The notes below the pieces were generated by a model. The model ran no database searches, was not told where the DNA came from, and saw nothing but the letters and a program-made list of their open reading frames with translations. Source: PALSA-1440 sp050011195 (GTDB lineage Bacteria; Verrucomicrobiota; Verrucomicrobiia; Limisphaerales; UBA8199). Taken from it: a DNA stretch of 64,000 nucleotides. Of the stretch, positions 25,828 to 33,494 are shown piece after piece (positions within the stretch are counted from its first letter, which is position 1; each line of letters opens with the position of its first letter). The stretch covers positions 12,451-76,450 of the forward strand of contig JBEKJO010000005.1 of NCBI GenBank assembly GCA_050011195.1. The letters run 5' to 3'. Made by a program: the position numbers and the translations under genes.

Positions 25828-27875
25828 TTGGGCATGGAAAAGAAAAACGTCGAGCCGTGGCCGGGCTGGGACTCGACCCAAATGGTGCCGCCGTGGCGTT
25901 CGACGATCTTCTTGCACACGGCCAGCCCGATGCCGGTGCCGGGATACTGCTTGCGCGTGTGCAACCGCTGGAAGACCTGGAAAATGCGCCCGAAATACTC
26001 TGCCTCTATGCCGATGCCATTGTCCCGCACCCAGAGGACCCAGCGGCCTTCCTCGGGCCGGACGCCGATATGGATTTGCGGCGGGCTCTCGCTGCGGAAC
26101 TTGAGGGCGTTGCCGATGAGATTCTGAAAAAGCTGCATCACCTGGGTGGCATCCACAGACAAGGCGGGCAACGGGTCGTGGGTGACCGTCGCTTGGGCGG
26201 ACTTGATACCGGCCTCCAGGTTGCCCAAGGCCTGCGCCAGCACGGTCTCCAGATCGGCGGGGGTGAAATGGCCGCCGCGCGTGCCGACGCGCGAGTAGGC
26301 CAGCAAATCGGTAATGAGCTGCTCCATGCGGGTGGCGCCCTCGCAGGCGCCCGCAATGTAGTCCTGTGCTTTGGCATCCAGCTTGTCCGGGAAGCGATTC
26401 TGGAGCAGCTTGACGTAACCGCCAATGGCCCGCAGCGGCTCCTGCAAATCGTGCGACGCGACGTAAGCGAATTGTTCCAGGTCGCGATTGGAGCGTTCGA
26501 GTTCCTCGGCGGTCTGCAGAAGGGCCGCCTGAGCTTGCTTTTCCGCCGTGACCTCGAGGTTGACGCCGATGAAGCGAACGGCGCGGCGCTGGTCGCCATC
26601 GCCCTGGAAGTACACACGCCCGTGGGAGGCGATCCAGTGCACCGAGCCATCGGGCCAAATGACGCGGAACTCGCGGTGATAAACGCCTCCGCTTTTGCCG
26701 GTGAGGGCTTGCTGGACCGCCTCGTCCACCGCCGCCCGATCCTCGGGGTCAATGGCGGCAATGGCCCGGGCGTAGTCGATCTTCTCGGCTTCCGGGATGC
26801 CCCACATCTGCCGGCAGCGCTCGTCCCAAAACACCTCGCCGGTCTGGAAGTGGTAGTCCCAAGCGCCGAGGTCGGCGGCCTCCAGCGCCAGGCGCCGCTG
26901 CTCGGCCGAGCTGCGCAAGTCGGCGCTGGCCTGCTCGGTTTGCTGGCGCGCCCGGATGGCGTCTTCCGCCAGGCTCAGGGCAGCCTGGCGGGAGGCCTGA
27001 ACTTCTTGGTTGGCGGCCTGGAGTTCGGCGACGCGCTGCCGCAGTTCCGCGTTCAACTGGTAAACGGCCTTTTCCGCCTGTTTGCGCTCGCTGATGTCCG
27101 TGAGGAAGGAGTAATAGTATTCCGGCTTGCCCTTCGCATCCCGCGCCAGGTGAACGAGCAGTTCGATGGGCACGCGTGAGCCGTCTTTCCTGAGGTATTC
27201 CTTCTCATAGTGGACCGGCTGGCCGGTCGCGTGCAGTTCCTCCAGTTTCTGCCGCTCAATCTCGCGCCATTCGGGGGGCGTGAGGGTGCTGGCCCAGTCC
27301 CTGCTCCGCAGCTCCTCGCCGCTGTAGCCGGTCAGTTGCTCGAAGGCCCGGTTGATCAGCCCCAAACGACCATCCGGATACCCTACGGCGAAAGCCTGCG
27401 ATGAGCGCTCGATGACACTGGCTAGAAACTCGTTCTGCCGCCGGGTCTCCCGCAGCGCGAGTTCCTTGTCGTAAGCCGCCGCCTTCAGCCGCGCGCGGCG
27501 GTAGAGTTCGGCCACCACGCTTATGAAGAGGCCCATGCTGCAGAAGAAAGCCATGCCAACGGCATCCACGGGATTTGTGATCTCGAACCGGCCGAGCGGA
27601 GGGAGCAGCCAGTAGTCCACGACCAGCGCCGCCGTTACGGTGGCCACCAGGCCCGGCCAGAATCCCCCGAGCAGAGCTACGACCATAACGGCGGGATAGA
27701 AGGTGATATACGTGGGCAGCCCTTCGCCCACGAGCGCCGTCAGCCCCAGGCGCAGCAGAAGGCCGCCGCCCGCCGCCGCCACCGCGGCGGCATAGCGGGC
27801 AAGCCAGCGGTATTTGAAATCCTGATTGGGTCGCTCTCCAGGGTCCGAAGTTAGACTGGGCTTCGAATTTGGCAT
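25824..27875 (-). CDS. DUF4118 membrane histidine kinase with two PAS domains
   Basis: 683 residues. The N-terminus has a four-helix membrane domain (about 25-120) of the DUF4118/KdpD transmembrane type, including a PAVMVVALLGG segment and YWLLPPLGRF. PAS 1 (about 150-275) and PAS 2 (about 330-450) follow with a coiled coil between. HisKA phospho-acceptor is His475 (ASHDLQEPL), then an HATPase_c domain with NLIGNALKF, DNGIGI and GTGIGLAV. Cognate receivers are probably those in the same cluster. The ATG at 27875 lies within one arm of a hairpin that competes with a second hairpin just upstream. Confidence 0.9.
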   Translation of the reverse strand: MPNSKPSLTSDPGERPNQDFKYRWLARYAAAVAAAGGGLLLRLGLTALVGEGLPTYITFYPAVMVVALLGGFWPGLVATVTAALVVDYWLLPPLGRFEITNPVDAVGMAFFCSMGLFISVVAELYRRARLKAAAYDKELALRETRRQNEFLASVIERSSQAFAVGYPDGRLGLINRAFEQLTGYSGEELRSRDWASTLTPPEWREIERQKLEELHATGQPVHYEKEYLRKDGSRVPIELLVHLARDAKGKPEYYYSFLTDISERKQAEKAVYQLNAELRQRVAELQAANQEVQASRQAALSLAEDAIRARQQTEQASADLRSSAEQRRLALEAADLGAWDYHFQTGEVFWDERCRQMWGIPEAEKIDYARAIAAIDPEDRAAVDEAVQQALTGKSGGVYHREFRVIWPDGSVHWIASHGRVYFQGDGDQRRAVRFIGVNLEVTAEKQAQAALLQTAEELERSNRDLEQFAYVASHDLQEPLRAIGGYVKLLQNRFPDKLDAKAQDYIAGACEGATRMEQLITDLLAYSRVGTRGGHFTPADLETVLAQALGNLEAGIKSAQATVTHDPLPALSVDATQVMQLFQNLIGNALKFRSESPPQIHIGVRPEEGRWVLWVRDNGIGIEAEYFGRIFQVFQRLHTRKQYPGTGIGLAVCKKIVERHGGTIWVESQPGHGSTFFFSMPK

Positions 27876-27916
27876 AACTATTTTCGGTTATGCCGACCGC
27901 GACGGGCGGTCGGCAT
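27871..27916 (-). promoter_or_regulatory. Two mutually exclusive hairpins over the kinase start codon
   Basis: In the minus-strand leader, arm pair A (GGCATAAC/GTTATGCC, 27871-27878 with 27887-27894, 8 bp) contains the kinase ATG. Arm pair B (ATGCCGACCG/CGGTCGGCAT, 27890-27899 with 27907-27916, 10 bp) shares bases 27890-27894 with A, so both cannot form at once. No Shine-Dalgarno is visible. Resembles a translation-control switch; no known riboswitch class recognised. Confidence 0.45.
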
Positions 27917-28025
27917 CGTTCAAAAGCGGGACCGGTTGCGGGCGAGACCACTGACGGGTTTGGGATGACCGTAGCAAAAGCGCCCGGCGTTGGGTCAATG
28001 AGAATTGCGGCCAATGCAATCCGTA

Positions 28026-28045
28026 TATGGGGTGTTCACCCCATA
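28026..28045. promoter_or_regulatory. 20-bp perfect palindrome in the kinase/small-protein gap
   Basis: 9-bp arms (TATGGGGTG / CACCCCATA) around TT in the 250-bp divergent intergenic space between the kinase (start 27875) and the small protein at 28126. Looks like a dimeric-repressor operator; no regulator identified. Confidence 0.4.
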
Positions 28046-28125
28046 GCGGAACCGCCCGCGGGTCAGTATTATTACGGAGTGTCTTTGACGATGTAAACAA
28101 TTCAATCCACCAAGTTGCTAGTCCT

Positions 28126-28323
28126 ATGCCTATGAAGCGAAAGTTCGCCCCACAACCCGTTGCTCCGCCGGAAACGCAGGAGCCGAACCCGCCAGTGGAA
28201 TCGGTCGCCCTGGCCTCGGAAAGCAACCCGGAACCCGCCCCTACGACAACCCAGGCGCCGCCTGAAATCCTTGAGAGGGGTGACGACCGCTATTACGCCC
28301 TCCACTGGGGCATAAACGAGTGA
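28126..28323 (+). CDS. Small Pro/Glu-rich protein of unknown function
   Basis: 65 codons from ATG at 28126 to stop at 28323. Basic start MPMKRK, then a low-complexity middle rich in Pro, Glu, Ser and Thr, and an aromatic-rich end RYYALHWGINE. No signal peptide or membrane helix. Divergent from the PAS kinase across a palindrome. Only moderate support: codon composition is coding-like and the C-terminal stretch is not repetitive. Confidence 0.45.
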   Translation: MPMKRKFAPQPVAPPETQEPNPPVESVALASESNPEPAPTTTQAPPEILERGDDRYYALHWGINE

Positions 28324-28464
28324 AGCGGCCCGAACCCGTCCCGGCAGCACCGCTCTGAGGTCTCGTCGGTTGAGACAGGCACCAGGCTGGCGGCCTCGCG
28401 GGTGTGATGCCATCTCCGGTTCGAAAACGCACTATTCCAAGGCCGCGTGGACCCCTCACCCCAG

Positions 28465-28491
28465 CCCTCTCCCCATCCGATGGGGAGAGGG
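28465..28491. repeat. 27-bp GC palindrome (CCCTCTCCCCATC type)
   Basis: 13-bp perfect arms around one base, embedded in CCTCACCCCAGCCCTCTCCCC and ending GAGAGGG. It lies between the small gene at 28126 and the convergent thioredoxin-like gene (stop at 28550), where a bidirectional terminator would fit; it has no T-run. Confidence 0.5.
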
Positions 28492-28549
28492 AGAGACGAC
28501 GGCATCGAATGGTGCAGTTGCAAGCCGCACTTGGTATGAAATGTTTGGC

Positions 28550-29149
28550 TTAACTGCCGTATTTCACGCCGCAGCCGTAGGGTTTGGTCTGCGACACCGC
28601 CAGTTTGTCTCCGGCCTGCAATCTCTGAACGGCTTCACGCACATAGTTGCGGGCGGTGCGGGGGTCGCCGTCCGGCGCTGGCCGGTCGTCAATGGCACCC
28701 TGGTAAACCAGGACCCCGCTCGCGTCAATGACGAACATGTGCGGCGTGGTTCTCATTCCGTATGCCTTCCCAACGTCGCCCGAGCTGTCATCGAGCCAGG
28801 CGGTGGCGTTGATCTTTTCGCTGGCCCATTCCTTCTTGGCTGCCTCGGCGCTCCGGTGGCTGGGGTGTTTCGGCGAGACGGAGTTCACGAGGAGCCACAC
28901 GACGCCCTTGGCGGCCAGATCGTGCTGCAGTTCCTGCATCGCTCCGCTCCGGTACTGGTTATGGCAGTACGGGCAGTCGAGGTTGTAGGATTCGAGCACG
29001 ACGATCTTGCCCTGGTAATCGCTCAGTTTATGGGTTTGGCCGTTGATGTCGGTGGCAGTAAACTCGGGCGCGGGTTTGCCGATTTCCGCCGCGGCCAGCG
29101 CGGCACCGACGACTCCGAACAGGCTCAGGAGGATAATTGCACGTTTCAT
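28550..29149 (-). CDS. Exported thioredoxin-like (TlpA/AhpC-fold) protein
   Basis: 199 residues with a signal peptide (about 1-20, ending ALA). The thioredoxin-fold domain starts IGKPAPEFTATDINGQTHKLSDYQG and has an unusual active-site motif DCPYC (Cys59, Cys62), the usual TlpA WCxxC Trp being Asp. The cis-Pro loop is TTPHMFVID. Periplasmic disulfide reductase or peroxiredoxin-like activity is expected. It precedes the DsbD-like gene (also minus, 94 bp away), which would supply reducing power; this pairing is inference. Confidence 0.85.
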   Translation of the reverse strand: MKRAIILLSLFGVVGAALAAAEIGKPAPEFTATDINGQTHKLSDYQGKIVVLESYNLDCPYCHNQYRSGAMQELQHDLAAKGVVWLLVNSVSPKHPSHRSAEAAKKEWASEKINATAWLDDSSGDVGKAYGMRTTPHMFVIDASGVLVYQGAIDDRPAPDGDPRTARNYVREAVQRLQAGDKLAVSQTKPYGCGVKYGS

Positions 29150-29243
29150 AATATCTTCTCTTAGTATTTGATTAAACTTATGTGTTCCGCCTACAAAGAA
29201 GCATAGGTCGGCGATCTTTGCAAATGGGAGACCGCAGATTGTT

Positions 29244-31394
29244 CTACCGCGCGGCGCGCTCGAGGGCGTCCAGGACGATGCGGGGCGTCAAGGCTTCGGG
29301 CAGAACCACGGGCGGCTCACCGGGGTTCTTCGGATAAACCAAAACGAGCGGCACGCCGGCGCGGCCAAAGCGGTTCAGCTCGGTGGTGATGTCGTCGGGC
29401 AAGCGCGTGTAATCGCCCAGCAGCGCGACGGCGTTGGTCTGCTTGAGCTTCGCGCGGACGGAAGGGATGTCGATGGCAATTCTCTTATTCGCCTGGCAGG
29501 TCAGGCACCAATCGGCGGTGAAATCAACGAACACGGGACGGCCCTGGGCGCGCGCCTGGGCCAGCGCCCCCAGGCTCCAGCGCTGCCAGTCAATGCCGTC
29601 GGGACTTTCTTTGAGAGAGCCTGCCGGGAAGGTGTCGGGGACCGGCGAGCGCCAGCGCAACTGGCCTTCCACAGCGTAAAGGAAACCGCCGACGAGGAGG
29701 ACCAAAGCCGCGGCCATCCCCAGTCCACGATGCGTCCGTCCGCGTTGAACGAACTCGCCGTAAATCCAGGCCGCGAGCGCGAGAATGACGAGGAAGAGGC
29801 CGAGCCACAACGAACGCTTGCCATAATGCAACGGAATGAGGCTGAACAGCCACACCGCCGTGGCCAGCATCGGGAAGCCCATCGCGACCTTGAATCGCTC
29901 CATCCAGGCGCCGGGCTTGGGCAGGAACTTTAACCACGCCGGCTGCCAGCTTAAGATGACGTAAGGGGAGGCGAGCCCCAGTCCCACGACCACGAACATC
30001 AGCACGATGATGCCGGCGGTTTGGGTGAAGGCAAAGCCGAGGGCAGCGCCGAGGAAGGGGGCGGTGCAAGGCGTGGCCAGGATGGTGGCGAGCACGCCAT
30101 TGAAGAACGCACCCGCGGAGCCTTGTTTCGACGCCAAAGTTCCGGCGGCACCCAGGACGCGTGCGCCCGGGTTGATTTCGAAGAGGCCAAACAGATTCAG
30201 CGCCACGAGGGTCACCAGCGCGGTGAGCAGAACGAGAAACTGTGGGTTGCCAAACTGCATCCCCCAGCCGGCTTGGTGCCCTGCGGCCTTGACGCCGATT
30301 ACCAGAGCCGCCAGCACGAGGAACGAGACCAGCACGCCGAGCGCGTAGATCAAGCCCAGTTTGCGGACCTGGCGCGGTTCATCCCTGGCCTGCCCCACGA
30401 AGCCGAGAATCTTCAAGGCGATGACCGGCAGCACGCACGGCATCACGTTCAAAATCAGCCCGCCAAGGAAAGCATAGAGCAGCATCTTCCAAAGCGGGGG
30501 AGCAATGATGACTGGCGGAGGGGTTTGGCTGAGCATCTCGCCCGCAACGGCCGTTGAATAGAGGATGGGCAGGCTGACTTCATAGGCCAGGCGCGCGGGG
30601 CCGGACTGCTGAACGAGAAGACCGGAGATTTGGCGCGGCCAGCCGCCCTTGAGCTTCCTGACCTCCTTGCTCAGGCGGATTGTCCCCGGGCCGGCTGAGG
30701 CGATCTGGGTGGCCGGCTGCACCTCGAAATCCTCGCTGGAGTCGGGGAAGAAGTCCGCGTTGGTGGCGGCGGTGGCGGAGTTCCATTCCAGGATCAGCGG
30801 GCGGGAGTTGGCGGCGGCGGAGTGGTCCCACCGCGCGCGGGCCAACAAGCCGTCGCCGCTTTTCGGGAGCTTCAATTGCCAGGCCCGGATCAGGGCGGCG
30901 TCCTGGGAAGGCTTTGTCTCGGCGCCGATATTGAGCGTCGTTTGCACGCTGGCCTTGCCGGGAACGCAGAGCGCCTCGCACTCCAGCCATGAGACGCTGG
31001 CTTTCAGGTCGAGCGGTCCGGGGCGCAAATCGGCTGCGAGTTTGAGCGGCACGAGCAGGACGACCTCGTTCGTATAGATGTAAGTGGTGAGGTCTTCGTC
31101 CGGGAGCTTCTCGGGGACCGGCCACTGGATGGCGCCCGCCGTGACGCCCGCCGGCAGTTGCCACGCGATTTTCGACGCCATGCCCGACGCGCCCGGGTTC
31201 CGCCAGTAGGTATGCCAGCCCGGGTCCATTTGGAGTTGCACACCCGCGAGCACTGTGTCGCCTGGCCGCGCCGTTTCCGCGGCCAGAACCAGCCGCGCCT
31301 GCGTGTGGGCGGCGCCGGCGGAAAGACCGGCCACGCAGAACCAGGCGGCGCCCAGCAGATTGAGTATCCGTCGCACAGGGATAAGATGCCTCAA
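29244..31394 (-). CDS. DsbD-like thiol:disulfide interchange protein
   Basis: 716 residues. Order: signal peptide (ending near AGA), a beta-rich periplasmic N-terminal domain (about 28-280), an eight-helix transmembrane DsbD domain containing MPCVLPV and ATPCTAPF with the two conserved Cys, and a C-terminal thioredoxin domain near residue 628 with DWCLTC. It carries electrons from cytoplasmic thioredoxin to the periplasm. Start by TTG at 31394, directly after the stop of the transglutaminase-like gene (no gap); a GTG six codons in is an alternative. Domain order matches ScsB/DsbD rather than CcdA. Confidence 0.92.
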   Translation of the reverse strand: MRHLIPVRRILNLLGAAWFCVAGLSAGAAHTQARLVLAAETARPGDTVLAGVQLQMDPGWHTYWRNPGASGMASKIAWQLPAGVTAGAIQWPVPEKLPDEDLTTYIYTNEVVLLVPLKLAADLRPGPLDLKASVSWLECEALCVPGKASVQTTLNIGAETKPSQDAALIRAWQLKLPKSGDGLLARARWDHSAAANSRPLILEWNSATAATNADFFPDSSEDFEVQPATQIASAGPGTIRLSKEVRKLKGGWPRQISGLLVQQSGPARLAYEVSLPILYSTAVAGEMLSQTPPPVIIAPPLWKMLLYAFLGGLILNVMPCVLPVIALKILGFVGQARDEPRQVRKLGLIYALGVLVSFLVLAALVIGVKAAGHQAGWGMQFGNPQFLVLLTALVTLVALNLFGLFEINPGARVLGAAGTLASKQGSAGAFFNGVLATILATPCTAPFLGAALGFAFTQTAGIIVLMFVVVGLGLASPYVILSWQPAWLKFLPKPGAWMERFKVAMGFPMLATAVWLFSLIPLHYGKRSLWLGLFLVILALAAWIYGEFVQRGRTHRGLGMAAALVLLVGGFLYAVEGQLRWRSPVPDTFPAGSLKESPDGIDWQRWSLGALAQARAQGRPVFVDFTADWCLTCQANKRIAIDIPSVRAKLKQTNAVALLGDYTRLPDDITTELNRFGRAGVPLVLVYPKNPGEPPVVLPEALTPRIVLDALERAAR

Positions 31395-32267
31395 CTAGCG
31401 GGCCAGGGCGACCAGGTACCGCTGCAGCCGCATCGTTTCCACCGCAAGTTCCAGGCGTTGATAAACCTGATGGAGATTGCTGCAAACGCGCAGAAGGAAC
31501 CGGCGCGCACTGACCGGCGTCAGGTAATCGTCGCGCAGGCTGCAGTTCGCATTGATCAGGTACTGAACGCAATCGGCCTTGGTGAGGAGTTTCCCGCGAT
31601 TGAAAGGGTCGAGGTAGATCTCAGCCGCGGTGGATTGGTAGCGGCAAATGAAGTGGCCTGGCAGCCCGATGCCGGCGATGGGAAGCCGCAGCCGCCGTGC
31701 CAGCAAAAGGTAGAGCAGACACAGGTTGATGGGGTTGCCGGTCCGCTGGTCGATGACGCGGTTCAAGTAACTGTTTTCCGGGTCGTAATAGTTCGCTTCG
31801 TTGCCGACGAAACCGAGTTCGCCGAAGAGGTATTGGTTGATGGCGGTCAGGATGGGTTGCGGTTCGGCGCTGGCGGCAAACCGGCCCCGCAGTTCGTTGG
31901 CGTAAGCGTCCAGCACGGCTTGATAGGCTTCGACGTTGATCAGCGGGTATTGCGTCTGCGCGAAGAGCCAAGCGCCCTGTTCGAGGTCGAATTCCTCGCC
32001 GTGCCTGAGGCAAAAGGCAAGGAAATGGTCGTCCGCGGCTTGCCGGTCGAAGTGGAGCACAATCTGCCGCGCGCGGCGGCGCAACGCGGGGTCGTTGCTC
32101 ATGGTGTGTGGCCGGAGCCACTCGGCAGCCGGCGGGCCGCAGGAAAGAAGCTTTTCCCGCACCGTCCGGTAAACGAGCGGATCCTCGTCGGCCAGCAAAC
32201 TGAGCAGGGCGATTCGCTGACTCTGAGAGAGCTCTTGTGGTAACGCGGTGATGCCAACCGGATTCAT
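31395..32267 (-). CDS. Transglutaminase-like (SirB1-type) protein
   Basis: About 290 residues from ATG at 32267. The N-terminal ~120 residues are helical (LRRRARQIVLHF, FLAFCLRHGEEF), then comes a transglutaminase-core-like region with NPINLCLLYLLLARRL, GIGLPGHFICRY and a following DPFNRG, as in SirB1/YchA proteins. The expected Cys (in NLCLLY) and His (in GHFICRY) are present, so a catalytic triad is possible. Cytoplasmic by sequence. It abuts the DsbD-like gene with no spacer, so the two are likely one transcript. Confidence 0.82.
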   Translation of the reverse strand: MNPVGITALPQELSQSQRIALLSLLADEDPLVYRTVREKLLSCGPPAAEWLRPHTMSNDPALRRRARQIVLHFDRQAADDHFLAFCLRHGEEFDLEQGAWLFAQTQYPLINVEAYQAVLDAYANELRGRFAASAEPQPILTAINQYLFGELGFVGNEANYYDPENSYLNRVIDQRTGNPINLCLLYLLLARRLRLPIAGIGLPGHFICRYQSTAAEIYLDPFNRGKLLTKADCVQYLINANCSLRDDYLTPVSARRFLLRVCSNLHQVYQRLELAVETMRLQRYLVALAR

Positions 32268-32440
32268 ACTCTCACGCTCGACACCAGTTGAACCTAAAAG
32301 GCGCGGCAAATCAACAAAGAAATGCGTCTGACGCGAAGTTATTTGCTTGCGGAATTCTCAGCATTATGATTCCAAATTCCCCATTCGGATTGCGGCTGCC
32401 GGCTCCGTTTCCCGGCCGATGTGTTCCGAGGCAATCCGGG

Positions 32441-32749
32441 CTAGGACCCTCCGCGTCTGCGGTCGGGGCGGCGGGGCCTGGCTTTGGCCTCGGTTTGGAT
32501 TTCCTTCAGGGTGGTTTCAAACAGATCATGCTGTTCCCGGCGGGTTTGGCGCTGGAGCGCCCGGGCATCCAGAAACGCAAACAGGATGGCCACGCCGGTA
32601 AAGACGAAGCAAACCAGCCAGTAAAGCATAAATCCCAGGCCTCCCAGCTTCTCTTTCAGGACCGTCTCGCCGCCAATGAGCATCCCCAGTGCAGCCAGCA
32701 GAACCAGGGCGCCGAACCAGCGGCGGCGGGCAGTAGCGTCGAGAGCCAT
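32441..32749 (-). CDS. Small two-helix membrane protein
   Basis: 102 residues. Two transmembrane helices (about 12-30, GALVLLAALGMLIGGETVL, and 38-58, GFMLYWLVCFVFTGVAILFA) followed by a highly charged, Arg-rich C-terminal tail. No family recognised. It lies alone upstream of the transglutaminase-like gene on the same strand, separated by 173 bp. Confidence 0.6.
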   Translation of the reverse strand: MALDATARRRWFGALVLLAALGMLIGGETVLKEKLGGLGFMLYWLVCFVFTGVAILFAFLDARALQRQTRREQHDLFETTLKEIQTEAKARPRRPDRRRGGS

Positions 32750-32794
32750 GGTGGGACGTTAGCATACACGGGAGTGGGGGGGGTAGAAGAAACG

Positions 32795-32885
32795 GAGCGG
32801 TGGCGACGGAGCGATGGAGTGATGGAGTATTGGAGTGATCGAGATAAACGCCGTTTGTCCTTGCTGCCATCACTCCAGTGCTTCA
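32795..32885. repeat. Octamer (GGAGTGAT-type) hairpin element
   Basis: Left side is a run of GGAGCGAT/GGAGTGAT/GGAGTATT octamers (32795-32842); right side (about 32867-32885) is a short reverse complement with CATCACTCCAGTG. The loop contains AAACGCCGTTTG. Same unit and layout as 1351-1439. It lies in the 282-bp gap before the ACT gene. Confidence 0.55.
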
Positions 32886-33031
32886 ACACCCCGTTTTCCC
32901 CTCTCTCTCCCCCTGCTCCGCCGCCCGCCCCAACTTTCTTCCGATTTCCGATTGGCAACTATGACGGAATCGAGTATGGTGCGGGTGTGGAACTTAATCG
33001 GCATCCCCGACTTCAAACTGGCAATTGACTT

Positions 33032-33424
33032 ATGCAAATCACAAAACAACTCGCAATCTTCCTGGATAACCGGCCCGGCACGCTGGCGCGCGTAGCGGAC
33101 GCCTTCGCTGAGGCCAACATCAACATCTACGCCATCACTACAAGCGATACGGTGGACCACAGTGTCATTCGCATGGTGGTGAGCGACTACCGGCGAGCGC
33201 TGCACCTCTTCGAGGAGCATAGCACGCTGATGGTCGAAGATGACGTGTTAATGGTCGAAGGCAGCAATAAGCCGGGTGAATTGGCGCGCATCGCCCATAA
33301 GCTCGCCGCTGCCAAGATCAATATCGAGTACTGTTACTGCGCCACGCCGCCGGCGGCGAAAAAGGGGCTGCTGATCCTGCGCGTCTCCAACCCGACGAAA
33401 GCGCTCAAGGTGTTGAACAGTTGA
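33032..33424 (+). CDS. Tandem ACT-domain protein
   Basis: 130 residues made of two ACT domains (about 1-65 and 66-130). First: NRPGTLARVADAFAEANINI ... VSDY; second: NKPGELARIAHKLAAAKINI ... Both have the Gly-Ala motif where amino acids bind. ACT-only proteins are usually small-molecule regulators; ligand unknown. A heptamer array follows at 33450, before the GH13 gene. Confidence 0.85.
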   Translation: MQITKQLAIFLDNRPGTLARVADAFAEANINIYAITTSDTVDHSVIRMVVSDYRRALHLFEEHSTLMVEDDVLMVEGSNKPGELARIAHKLAAAKINIEYCYCATPPAAKKGLLILRVSNPTKALKVLNS

Positions 33425-33449
33425 AAGGCTCCTGAACAATATCCCGCAG

Positions 33450-33487
33450 CACGTTTCACGGATCACGCATCACGTTTCACGCAGCAC
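33450..33487. repeat. Heptamer array CACGNNN x5 between genes
   Basis: CACGTTT, CACGGAT, CACGCAT, CACGTTT, CACGCAG, then CAC, in perfect 7-bp phase, in the 70-bp gap between the ACT gene and the GH13 gene. Confidence 0.75.
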
Positions 33488-33494
33488 TTCCCCC

